Assembly: GCA_020881915.1 (NCBI GenBank)
Contig: JAJFPB010000007.1
Span: 2,294,001 to 2,358,000 of the forward strand
Length of the DNA stretch: 64,000 nucleotides
Reading direction: 5' to 3'
From: Paramyrothecium sp. XJ0827
Lineage: Eukaryota; Ascomycota; Sordariomycetes; Hypocreales; Stachybotryaceae
The position numbers were made by a program, and so were the translations under genes. Positions within the stretch are counted from its first letter, which is position 1; each line of letters starts with the position of its first letter. Below the pieces are notes generated by a model. The model had not been told where the DNA came from, made no database searches, and was given only the letters and a program-made list of their open reading frames with translations. Positions 47,159 to 57,755 of this stretch are shown here, one piece after another.

Positions 47159-48574
47159 GGCTTCAGATGGACGACAGTCGCGGCCGTAACCAAATTGACA
47201 CGTCCCCATCCGGGCTAGATGGCACTATCACTATACAGTGAAATATTGTTGTGCTTTACCCGATGCCTACCTTACCTTGGGGTCCAGGCATCAAAGGCAC
47301 AAGTTTCCTCACGCCGAACCAGTCCGGAGGTAGCTGTCCATGTGGATGAATGGCTCAAGTACATGTACTCACGTCTACTACCTTACCTAAGGTACCTTGA
47401 TTTTCACCCCAAGAAAGAGAGAGGAGGAAGGCGTCAATATTGACTCAACCCCTCCTCGTACTTTGAAAACCACCATGCCGGCAGTTGCTTCCCGACATCA
47501 TGGATTCATGGAAAACTAGGTACATAAAGGGAACATGGAAGGAGGTGCAATGAACGGAAGTTACTTGAAGCACCTCTTTCACGACAATACCCTACTACTC
47601 CTCCTCCACGATCCCTTGACTGGACCCAGTTTCACCTTTTCTGAGCGATAACAACCTGACTTGCCGGCTTCTGGTGGCCGTGGATCACGCAGGAACCATA
47701 TGCCACGTGAGATTGCGCCAAATCAGGTGTCCCTCTTTTCCCCACCCTTTTCGAGAACTGTCGTGGCTCGTTTACCGAGCTCTGCTTTGCCCTTGTCCGG
47801 AGGCTGCTCCACAGGGGGACGAGAGGCTGGGGCGGCGTGGGTAGGGTCCAGTATCAATCAACGCCATGGTACATATGGCAAATCATCTCCTCCGCCCGAT
47901 GCTCACAGTCACGCATCGTTGAGTCAGTCGGCTTGGCAAACGCGGCATATTCGGATACGCGATTGCCACACTGATACGGGAACACGGCCCCATGCTCATA
48001 GTTTCAGGACTTTCATCGAGTCAAGTTACGGTCACCCATCAAGTCAGTCGCACGTCGACAAGCTTGCCGTTCGACCCCTCTTCAGGACTTTGCCTTGCCT
48101 GACCTAGCAACCCTCGGCCCATTCGCACGAGACGGAAGAACACACCCCCGGACTTAGAACTTAGAACCCCCCCCCCGGTCGTGTTCCGCCAGTCGTCCGG
48201 ATCAGACCGGGGCCTGTCGCTCGGCCCTGCAGAAGCGAAATGTGTAAATCGGTACTGTGGTTGATTGGCTCTAGAGCGGTTGCAGCCTTTCCCTTGGCTT
48301 AGTCGGTTTCTCCACTACACTAACCGGCTGCGTCCGCAATCCCGTCGAGTGGATACACCTTCTTTCGGCATAACTCGCAGCTACCTGTTGCTCGGTCTGC
48401 ATCATCGTCCCAGCAGCTTGGACCCCAGCCCCGAAGACGTTGGTTCTTGGAACACGAAACCACCCCCCCTTGCTCACCGACTTCTTATCCTGGATTTCCC
48501 ACTGCAGCCAACCTCACCGGCTGCGGTGCATCTGACGTCAAAGAAACCTTGCTGCCTTTCGGAAACCTTGTGCC

Positions 48575-49330
48575 ATGACGGCTTTATCCGACGGAATCAT
48601 CGCTCAGCTTGACCGCTACACGGCATGCGATATCTCAGATGCGTTGCTCAAACTCCATGTTCCCGGTGCTGGCTTTATTGCCGACCTCACGGCTTACAGC
48701 TTGCCCGACGGAGCTGGATCCGCCAAGACCATCGCTCCCATCTCCACCGTCATGTTTGCTCCCAAGGGCGAGAGCCTAGATACGCCGAGCAGTAACATAC
48801 CGAAGGGGGTCCATTGGGCCGATCTGTCGCAACCTGGGACCATCGTGGTCTTGAAACAACCCCCTGGACAGAAGAACGCCGTATGTGGTGGCATCATGGC
48901 ACTACGTATGAACGTGCTTGGAGTCAAGGGCATTCTTACTGCAGGCCGGATTAGGGACTTGGCCGAATTGAAAGATACTGGGTTACCTGTGAGTGCTATC
49001 CTCAGGCGTCCCAGCCTCTCCAAGAATGAGACCCCCAAGTCCTGAAACTCGCAGATCTGGGCCTACGGGGTCTCCACTGTTGGTGTCGGTGGAGGGAGCG
49101 CTCCCTGGGCAGTCCAGGTGCCTCTTGACATTGACGGCGTCACGGTCAGCCCGGGCGACATCGCCTTCATGGATCCCGTGAACGGCGTTGTTGTCATCCC
49201 CCAAGACAAGGTAGAACAGGTGCTGGAACTGCTGCCAAGGCTGACCGCGGCCGACAACAAGGTGAAGGAGGACGTCCTCAGGGGTACCTCGGTCTTCGAC
49301 GCCTTCAAACTACACCGTGGAAACCTGTGA
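48575..49330 (+). CDS. RraA-like / HMG-CHA aldolase family protein
   Basis: The family includes 4-hydroxy-4-methyl-2-oxoglutarate and 4-carboxy-4-hydroxy-2-oxoadipate aldolases with oxaloacetate decarboxylase activity. Other members only resemble the bacterial RNase E inhibitor RraA. There are two exons (48575-48988, 49055-49330) with a 66 bp intron (GTGAGT donor, CGCAG acceptor), giving 229 aa. Visible signatures: YTACDISDALLKL at the N-terminus, GGIMALRMNVLGVKGILTAG followed by RIRDLAEL (the metal/substrate GxxxRD region), then after the intron GVSTVGVGGGSAPW and VSPGDIAFMDPVNGVVVIP. The length and order match fungal members. The role could be in aromatic ring meta-cleavage products, and aromatic catabolism genes lie 4-8 kb away with one unrelated gene between, but this is weak context. 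Confidence 0.87.
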
Positions 49331-49786
49331 TTTGTGGGTCGGCGCTGCCCAACGTGCAGCGAGTGCGCGAGCAGTTCCTGCCGAAACCCCCGAACCAGGA
49401 ACAGTTTTCGAGGTCGTGGAATGCCTGTCACTATAGGATCATCACTTAAGGAACGATTACCTGTCGATCTTGGGCTTCCACGACATGTTGGGCATGTTAT
49501 CATCACAAAGTCATGAAGCCAGGGTGAGCGCAAATCGCCTTTGTGTGGGTGAAACTCCGGTGTGTCATTAATTCATTACCGTGCCGTCATAAATACTAGC
49601 CCATACTCATGTGCGCCGAAATCAGACCATGTCCAGGACCCTTGAAAACCCTCAGCCACGCAGCAATGACAAGAAGGAACGAAGAAGGGAATGAATCGCG
49701 TGCCTCCAGGCGTTTATCCAATCATGAAAAGACATCGTCAAAGCCGCCTCGGAATGTGTCCGATGAAGGATGGGCTTGCTGCATTA
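49331..49786. other. Intergenic between convergent genes
   Basis: About 450 bp of shared 3' region. Nothing recognised. Confidence 0.5.
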
Positions 49787-52344
49787 TCACAGCCATGCGT
49801 CATTCGATGCCGAGGGCTTGCCCAGCTCGAAATCCAGCTTGGGCATGTCGATCTTGGGCGGCTCTTCTACCTTCTTCTTCTGGCCGCCACCAATCTTCTT
49901 TGTGGGACTTCGAGCTTCTGGTGGCGGCCCGTATCGGATATCCCTGACATCCCAGCCATCTTCGGCTGCTGCCGCGACCCATGTCCTGAGGCCATCGTGG
50001 ACGCTGCCGTAGAACTTCTCCTTGCACAGCCGTAGGCTGCCTCCCAGGCAACGCTCCCACCCAGAGATGCGGAATTCAGCTCGGAGTTGGTTCCGTTCGT
50101 TGCGCGTGGGAGTGCATGCCAAGATGGCATTCATCAAGTCTAAATGGGACGCTAGATAGTTTGTCGCGTCCCATTCCACTCCTCCCACATATGGGGCAGC
50201 AGGAACTGGTGGCCTTTCCTGGGGAAAGTGTCGAATCATGTAGGCCTGTGCCGCGTCCACCTCCGAGATGGGAGGCCCAGCTGTGCTCTCATTCTTGTTT
50301 GCTGGAAGCGCGACAACGTTCAGGTTATGGAGAAAGATCCAGAAGACCTCCTTAGTCACGCTGACAACTTCCCTGCACCATACCCGGTAAGGTCTCTGCT
50401 GGCGCATCTCCAGCACGAATGGGAGAGGACGCTCATCCTCTTTTTCCTCGGGATCTCGCATGTGAGCCAACACATCACGTGCCCTAACTTGTCGGTCTGC
50501 TGGCGGCGCAGATTCTATGTAGGTAAATATAACCGACGTAATGATGTTTCGGGTCGTGAACTCGCTGGGGCCTTTCTTCTCCGGATCAAAGAGCATGTGA
50601 AGCAACTTAGGAAAAAGCTCTTGTTGTATGGAATGCAAGTACTGCATAGCCCGAGCTGTGGTCGACAAAGCTTTGAGGCATAACAGGTTCTCGTGCAAAA
50701 GGGCGTCTTCGTGCTCCTCTCTGTTACCAGGGTCAGCTTGCGATGCCTTGCGAGCTGACATGAGTTGACTTACCTCCATTCGACCTCCATGATGCGGTTT
50801 AGAAGACCAACAATCTCCTTCATACCTCCTTGTTGGATGAAATCCTCAATCCAAGAGACCGTCTCGTTGCGCAGCAGCAGCCGAAGCTTGTGGAGCTTTC
50901 CAACCTCCACTAGCTCAGGCTTCTGCACCTTTCTCAAGTAAGCGACATAATCTGCCGGTCCTTGGTGAAGTTTTATCTTTGCGAGCAGATTAGGTGTTGA
51001 CGAGCCTGCAGATGATGGTCTCTCGCTCGCTATACTCTCGGTCGATTTGCTCCTGAAATGACGACCCAATGTCCCTTCTCCCTTTTGCTTCTTACCAGAA
51101 GAGCTGGTACCTTTCTTGCTCCTTGAAAACGTGAAACTCTTACCCCGAGGCTTCTTCTGCTTGACATCTTCGCAGTCTGACTCATCCGCAATGGCCGTAC
51201 TTGTTTCATGGCTGATGCTCTTTGAGCTGTCGTTGGTACCGGGGCGGTCGGCCTTGGCAGCCTGCATCTCGGCCCAGTCCTGCCTGACAAACTCCATTTT
51301 GATTGTGTCGTTGAGGTTTCGCATCTTGTATCGCTGGTTCTCAGGGATGTTTCTTCTGTCAAGCATAGCTTCTAGGTGCTTGTCGATGTCCTTGGGCTCT
51401 AGAGAAAGGTCGCTGCTTGAAGCCATCGGACTTGTGGCGGCTGATTTTGATCGTGCGTGGTGACGATTAGTAAATGCACTAAAGACCTTTGGCCTGCGGC
51501 TCTTGTTGTCTCCTCGTTCTCCGGCAGAGGTGTCACTTGGGACACTGTCAGACGACATGGTCCTCGGGGGGCAAGGGTGTCCTCTTGGATCCTGCGTCGA
51601 GTATGGAGGGACCTGGAACGACTTGGGCCTTTCTTTGACGACGGGGCGGCTGAGAGGGGGATTCTGTTGCCCTCGGGTGTCTCTACCGATATCTAAGCTG
51701 GAGACACCCTCGCGGTCTTGTCGGACGGGGGCATCACTGGTGAACTGAGCAAAGATGGGAGGCGGTGGACCCATGGTGGGACTGTCCACAGGAGTTTGGT
51801 TCTCCTTGTCCTTGAAGGAGCGGATCTCTTCGTCTGTCACCAGCTTGTGCATATTCCTGAGGGATTTTGGGCGGGATAGCAGGCCGACGAGATTGGTGCC
51901 TGACTTGGTCTTCTTCGGCTTTGTCGGAGAGGCTTCGCGGGGTTTGGCCTGCTTGAATGTGTCTCGACTAGCAATGTGCTTCAGCGAGATGTTGACGAGA
52001 GCACTCTTGGTCGGAGACCTCGATCGACCGCGTACATCGTCTCCGGGCTGCTCCTCTCGGGACTTGCGGGGCGACCGGGGAGCCGCTTCCTGAGAGTTTT
52101 GCTGGAGCTCGCCCAGGGCACCGGGATTGTTCTTCACAAACTGCCCGACAGCCATTGCGTCGTCGAGAATGGGGGGCTGCGTTGGCTGGTACTGTTGGTG
52201 AGCGTTCCTGGGCGTTTGACGTCGTAGATCCTCGGGGCTGGAGGCTTGTCGACGATGGACAAAGGAGCTCAGTATGGACGACTTGGGTCTCAGGTGGCGT
52301 GGTTGGTCTTGGTCTCGGTCATGGACGTCAGTACCTGATGCCAT
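49787..52344 (-). CDS. Formin-like GBD/FH3 domain protein without FH1/FH2
   Basis: There are two exons (52344-50774, 50720-49787) with a 53 bp intron, giving 834 aa. Residues 1 to about 300 are disordered and rich in Ser, Pro, Arg and Lys. From about 305 a Rho-GTPase binding (GBD) segment appears: DIDKHLEAMLDRRNIPENQR and MKMEF-like NDTIKMEFVRQDW. A basic Ser-rich insert follows, then an armadillo FH3-like region (about 455-770) with GPADYVAYLRK, LRNETVSWIEDFIQQGGM, ALSTTARAMQYL and TRNIITSVIFTYIES. It ends with a short tail, NDAWL. Polyproline FH1 and actin-binding FH2 are absent, and the stop is followed by 3' flank, so it is not a truncated large formin in this window. It is probably a Rho/Cdc42 effector or scaffold at polarity sites (inference). 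Confidence 0.82.
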
Positions 52345-53409
52345 CGCTCGCTGGGTGCGAACAGTGTCATTGATCGGTACGCTGCGAGGGTCACAGTGAG
52401 GGCCGAGGAAGGGGGAGAAGGGCGGAGGTTGGCGCTCGGTGAATACAGAATGTCACAAGATGAGTGTTGAAGAAAGAGGATAAATAACTGCCTTGAGAGG
52501 TGAAGTAAAAAAGAATATACGAAAGAAATTCTCCTGAGCAAAAGCCACCGCTTGCTTGCTCGAGAATGACCGGTATCCAACGGCCGATGATGACGGGCGG
52601 AGGAGCAGCTGGATGCAGCGGGTGGCTCATTGTTTATGGGGGATGTGCGTTGCCGCGACAACGGCCAGCCAGCGGTGCACGCCGTGGGGGCTTTTATCTT
52701 ATCGGGCCACGGTCACGGGCTCCGAGCCAGCACAGGGCAGGCATGCATGCAAGCCAAGGATGATTACAATAAAGATGATGGCAACGCTGGTGTTTCTCCT
52801 TTGGGTCCCTCTACTCCCGCGCCGGGCTGTTTTGTCCGATGCCTGGCGTGAGGATGCCGATGTCCCGGGGTTCGGGTGAGCCGGTGGGTTTGAGTGTAGC
52901 AAACTGGCACCACCGCCCTCGGGTAAGCGACATCTGAAATATGGCGTCTCTTTGCTTGTCTCACACCATGGAATCACTACATTTTCTAGAATAATGGCGT
53001 TGTCGACCTTTCTTCTTTTTAACCTGTTCCCCTTCCCTCACTCCCAAGGAACTAGTAGGAGCATTACCGCGCGCCCCAACAAGCACGGATATCAACATCT
53101 GTACAGAGCTCCACAAGCGAAATGATTCACTCGCCTTGCTAGACTTCACCTGGCATGTTCGCACATCGCATGTACAGGATATATTTTTTCGTCATCCACC
53201 GGGGTAAGGCAGGTATGCAAAATGATATATACAAAACAAAATATCCAAACTGGACGGCTGGCAGTGCTCTCTCCATTCCTCTCCCGTCTCCCGGGCTACC
53301 CTTGTTTCCCTCCGCTCTGCTCCTCGGCGGATCACCGACGAAGACAAAATTCATTGTGCTGTTTTTTCCGTTTGTTTTACTTTGATTTACTTCTTTTCCC
53401 CTCCCACTC
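52345..53409. other. Intergenic between two minus-strand genes
   Basis: Promoter and leader of the GBD/FH3 gene on the left and 3' flank of the dioxygenase gene on the right. No other feature recognised. Confidence 0.5.
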
Positions 53410-54569
53410 TCACAACCGCGCACCCTCCTGCCCGTGATGGTGCTGGAAGTCCTGCTTCGCCGTCTCGAACTGCTTGCCCTTGAAGTCCTTGGGCGCCAGG
53501 ACGACGTTGTACTCGAGCTCGAGGGTGGCCTTGTCGTCGCCCTTGAGGGGCTTGAAGTCGACGACCAGGTCGTGCTTGACGGCGAAGACGGTGTCGGTGG
53601 AGAGCCAGGGGTCGTCCTGGGGGTAGAGCTGGGTGGTGCAGCCCTTGAAGTCTGAGTGCGTGACCTGGATGCGCGCGAGCTTGCGTTAGCGGTTGACCGT
53701 CTTCTCGGTGTCCTCGCCATCAAGGTGGCTGCTGCACGGCGGCGACCGGGGGAACTTACCATGATGTGAATGTGGGCGGGCCTCATGGGATGCCTGTCCA
53801 TGAGCTTGAGGAGCTCGTAGCTCGGCCCATCGGTCGGCAGGGAGTAGGCCGTCGGGTGGTAGCAGTAGAACCAGTACTTGCCGTTCTCGTCCGTGCGGAA
53901 CTTGCCGCGCAGGTTGTTGGGGGTCTGGTTGTCCGGGTCCTGGAAGTCATACTTGCCGTTGGCGCTGGCCTGCCAGATGTCGAAGACGGCGCCGGGGATG
54001 GGCTTTCCGGTGACGAGGTCGGTGACGGTGCCGTGCATCCGGCAGACGCGGCCCTCGGGGTTGGGGTTCTGGATGATGGAGCTGCCGTTGTCGCGGAAGG
54101 GGGCGTTGGGGGACCAGAAGGGACCAAGGATGGAGGAGGACGTGGGCTCAATCCCGCCGTCCACGACGATCTTGTTTGCGATCTCGTCCACCAGTCTGTA
54201 CCGGGAAGGAGTGTAAGTCAGTTGAGAGGTTCTTGTACACACATCACGGCAGATGACGGGCGGGGGGGTTGCCACTCACGATTCCAGGCCGAGGACGTCG
54301 GAGACACGGTGGGCCTCGTTCCTGATAGGGGTAGAAATCTGACCAACAGAGTTGACAAAGTGCACGCCGGTCATCCACTCGTCTGGGGTCAGCTCAACCT
54401 CGCGAGCAAAGTCGTGGAGGTGGCGGAGCAGGCTGGCGAGGATCTGGCGGTTCCTGGGGGTGATGTTGGGGCCCATGGTCTCGATGACGTGCTGGGTGAA
54501 GTGAGGGTCGAAGCGAGACTCGGGGGGTCCGCCATTGACACTGCTGCCATTGACACCGTTGGTTGCCAT
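53410..54569 (-). CDS. Intradiol ring-cleavage dioxygenase (catechol/hydroxyquinol 1,2-dioxygenase type)
   Basis: A non-heme Fe(III) enzyme that opens dihydroxylated aromatic rings between the hydroxyls, giving muconates. There are three exons (54569-54280, 54195-53760, 53664-53410) with introns of 84 and 95 bp; intron 2 has a CTAAC branch site. The product is 326 aa. The N-terminal helical dimerisation domain (about 20-95) is the type found in catechol/hydroxyquinol 1,2-dioxygenases. The iron ligands are visible as Y179 (NGKYDF), Y214 (AYSLPTDGP), H238 and H240 (RPAHIH). Intron 2 follows directly after HIHIM. No signal peptide, so it is probably cytosolic. It is divergent from the carboxymuconate cyclase gene, which suggests its physiological product may be 3-carboxymuconate (that is, protocatechuate as substrate). 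Confidence 0.93.
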
Positions 54570-56154
54570 GGTTGTGAGGTCTTTTACGACAGAGGCGAAT
54601 AAAAAAGGCAGAGGGTGAGAGAGAGTAGGTATTGGATACGCTCTGCTCTAGTTAGGGCGCAATCCGGTGTTCCTTTATACGAAGGCTACTTGGGCGAGGG
54701 AAGGTATAGTAATGCTGTGCCTGGGACGTATGGAGCGAACAGTACAGTCCAGTGGGAAATGCGAATGATGACGAGGGAATACGAGGACCCGGACAGATCA
54801 CGATGCGCAGCCGGCCTGGGCCATATATAGGCACACGCAGGAGCCCAGGACGCCGGCGCACGCGCGCATGAGCCAGAGGGACCGACCGGTTCGTCATAGT
54901 TTTCGCACGTCTCCGTGGGGTGGATAAGAGAGAGGCCGGAAAAGCGGCGCCCCTTAGTCCCCATTTGGAGTAAAGAATAAGACCATGGGCCGGTCCTGGG
55001 TACCCCGCATAAGGCCAATGGCGGCGTTCGGATTTGAGACGCGGGCTGTTGTGGTCAAAGTTAAGTAGGGAACAGCCTTTTTTCTTCTTCTTCTTCCGTA
55101 CTGTGCCGAGGGACAGTGTGAAGCGAGTGTGAGTGGAGATGAAGGTGCTGGCCAAACCCGCAGGAACATTGAGTCAACAACGCAGGCAAGGCAGGGTCGG
55201 GAAATGTTTGCGGTCCAATCTTGAGACTTTTCTCAAGCGTTGAATTGAGTTTCTGGATGGCCAAAAAGGTTGCTCTGTTTGAGTTACCAGATTTGAGGAA
55301 GAGCGCTTGTTAGCCGTCCGATAATTTGGGGGTGTACATATTTCGAGAATTTTTTAGTATTAATTTATTTAAAGTATCACAGCACAATTTCTGGGTCGTG
55401 GTGTTCAAACAAACAAACAGACACATCCAAAAGTCTTGCATCTACCGTCTGCGAATCCCGAGCATCCCCCACTGGCCCCGGACCCCCCTGTCCGAGCCTC
55501 CCCCGCATTAGCCGATGGGAGATGCCGTAGGGTACCTTTCGACAACGAGAACCAGTGGGTCGGGTTTCACACACACACACCGGCAAGACTCGAAACCCAA
55601 CTTGCAGACGACAGCTGCAGAAGAAGAAAACAGGCCCGGCCAAGCAGTTCCTGAAATCGAGGGGCACAGAGTATATCCGCCTCGACCTCTAGACCCCGAG
55701 GGACTACACTGTACTTTTTCGCCTGCCATGTGTCGGATCCGTGGGCTCGCTCCCCCTTCGTGGATAAGACATTATCCCGGAATCGGAGACCCGTGGGGAA
55801 GGGCGGCGCTAGCACAACCCGTCCATGGTGGGGGAGGGGGATAAAGAGTAGGAAAACGTCACACGCCATGCCACCGCAGCGAGGACGAGCAGGGCGGAAA
55901 GCAAGCAAACGGGCGTGGATAGCTTCGGTTAAACGTGGCCAGTCTAGTCATGAAGCGCGGAAATTGCCCAGCCGCAAATCTCCTGTGAAAGTATCCAACA
56001 ACGTGATAGAGGCTAGACGTCCGTCCCTTTTGCGACCCGCCTGGTCCACCAGCTTCAGTCCCTCTTGCTGCCCATGTTCGCCTTCTCCCCATCTCAAGCC
56101 CTCAAACGCCTACACCTCCCCAAGCCGCACTTCAAAGTAAAACCGCCCAACGCG
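54570..56154. promoter_or_regulatory. Shared divergent promoter of the dioxygenase and muconate cyclase genes
   Basis: A 1.6 kb head-to-head intergenic region between two beta-ketoadipate pathway genes. It contains short AT-rich stretches (about 55320-55400), an ACACACACAC run near 55569-55579, and no coding gene I can support. Co-regulation from this region is inferred from orientation and function; no specific activator site was identified. Confidence 0.5.
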
Positions 56155-57450
56155 ATGCCTGTTCACCATCTCATGGTCGGCACCTGGACGCCGCCGGGCG
56201 CCATCTTCACATTCGCCTTTGACGACGAGAAGTTGACCCTCGAGCTGGTGAAGCGCACCGATATCCCCCGGGATGAGCCCATCTCGTGGATGACCTTTGA
56301 TGTAAGTCCGGGCGCTGGCTGAGACCTCACTTTACACGCGTCATGACGCAGACCCGTAGACAAGAATGGAGGCTAACACGTTGCTGCCCTTGCGTTCCAC
56401 ACAGCATGCGAAGAAGGCCATCTACGGCGCCGCCATGAAGAAGTGGTCCAGCTTCGCCGTCGAGTCGCCCACCTCGATAGTCCACCAGGCATCTCACCCC
56501 ATGCTGCATCACCGTTGGTCTCCCCTCACGCCCTGACACCGCCGCGCCCGAGCGAGCGGGAACAGGATGCAAAAGATCCAGCTAATACGGGGGGGGCCTC
56601 GCACCCCCGAACAGCCCAAGCCTCGTCCCCCGACACGAACACCCGCGCCATCTTCCTCCTCGCCGCCCGCAAGCCCCCCTACGCCGTCTACTGCAACCCC
56701 TTCTACGACCACGCCGGCCACGGCGCCGTCTTCTCCGCCGACCCGGCCTCCGGCGCGCTCGCCGCCAACGTGCAGAACTACCCCTACCAGCCCAACACGG
56801 GCATCCACGGCATGGTCTTTGACCCCTCCGAGACCTATCTCTACTCGGCCGACCTGCGCGCCAACAAGCTCTGGGTCCACCGCCGCCGCGCGCCGGGTCC
56901 GGAGCTCGACCTCGTCGGCTCCGTCGACTGCCCGGACCCCCGCGACCACCCGCGCTGGGTCGCCATGCACCCCACGGGCAACTACCTCTACGCGCTCATG
57001 GAGAAGGGCAACCGGATCTGCGAGTACCTCATCGACCCGGCCACCGCCATGCCCGTCTACACCCACCGTCACTTCCCTCTCATCCCCCCCGGCATCCCCG
57101 ACCGCTGGACCCAGTACCGCGCCGACGTCTGCACCTTGTCCCACTCCGGCCGCTACCTGTTCGCCTCGTCGCGCGCCAACAGCTTCAGCCTGACCGGCTA
57201 CGTGGCCGCCTTCCGCTTGACCGACGCCGGCGCCATCGAGAAGCAGCTGTGCCTGAACCCCACGCCTACCAGCGGCGGCCATAGCAACGCCGTGAGCCCG
57301 TGCGACTGGTCGGACGAGTGGCTCGCCATCACGGATGACCAGGAGGGCTGGCTGGAGATCTACCGCTGGCAAGACGAGTTCCTTGCTCGTGTGGCCCGGG
57401 TGAGGGTTCCAGAGCCTGGTTTCGGCATGAATGCGATTTGGTACGATTAA
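56155..57450 (+). CDS. Carboxy-cis,cis-muconate cyclase (3-carboxymuconate lactonizing enzyme)
   Basis: It lactonizes 3-carboxy-cis,cis-muconate in the fungal protocatechuate branch of the beta-ketoadipate pathway. There are three exons (56155-56301, 56405-56513, 56582-57450), giving 374 aa. Intron 1 is 103 bp. Intron 2 (68 bp, GTTGGT donor, CTGAC branch, ATCCAG acceptor) is the best-fitting model, but an AAAAG acceptor 6 bp earlier also keeps frame. The fold is the fungal seven-bladed beta-propeller lactonase: MPVHHLMVGTWTPPGAIFTF, PISWMTFDH, IYGAAMKKWSSFAV, NTGIHGMVFDPSETYLYSAD, DHPRWVAMHPTGNYLYAL, PTSGGHSNAVSPC and WLAITDDQEGWLEIYRW. A further in-frame ATG 27 codons upstream (56074) would add a basic leader, but family members start at MPxHHLM. 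Confidence 0.92.
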
Positions 57451-57755
57451 TTATATAGAGTACAAAAGCCATTGCATTGTAGTTCGACAACTCGCGAATT
57501 GCGACCTGACCTAGCAAGCCCGAACCTTTGCCATCCTTGTTCGATATGTACACGGTCCCACCCTCTGCGGCTCGCAAACTTCCTCGTCACTCCTCGGCCA
57601 AAGCAGCCATTACACAATAAAAACACCCTGAAAGCGGTAAGCCATTGGCATCGTGAACGAATAGAAATGAAGTCTAATATACACCCCCCTTGACTTTTCA
57701 CTTTTCGATGACTTTTTGCCTCATCTCAACTAATGAATTCGTCCAAGTCTGCAGA
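57451..57755. other. Short intergenic between convergent genes
   Basis: About 305 bp shared 3' region of the muconate cyclase and CNNM-like genes. Nothing recognised. Confidence 0.5.

Larger units (their letters stand above)
44431..48574. other. 4.1 kb intergenic region with short tandem repeats
   Basis: This holds the promoter of the GRAM gene, then unassigned sequence up to the RraA-like gene. Seen inside: GGTAAGGTAGG-type motifs at 44975-44998, 46144-46157, 47267-47281 and 47379-47400, an AT-rich stretch at 45600-45760, pentamer and hexamer repeats (listed separately), and a 10-base C run at 48167-48176. No coding gene is supported; the 148-codon frame at 47661-48107 lacks an ATG. Confidence 0.4.

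Noticed and set aside
47661..48107. 148-codon frame upstream of the RraA-like gene
   Set aside because: It starts at TTG, has mixed composition and no motif; treated as non-coding.
53766..54602. 278-codon frame antisense to the dioxygenase
   Set aside because: Val/Gly/Leu-rich complement of a GC-biased coding region; iron ligands are on the other strand.
56509..57372. 287-codon frame antisense to the muconate cyclase
   Set aside because: Val/Gly/Ala-rich shadow of the strongly GC-ending codons of the sense gene.
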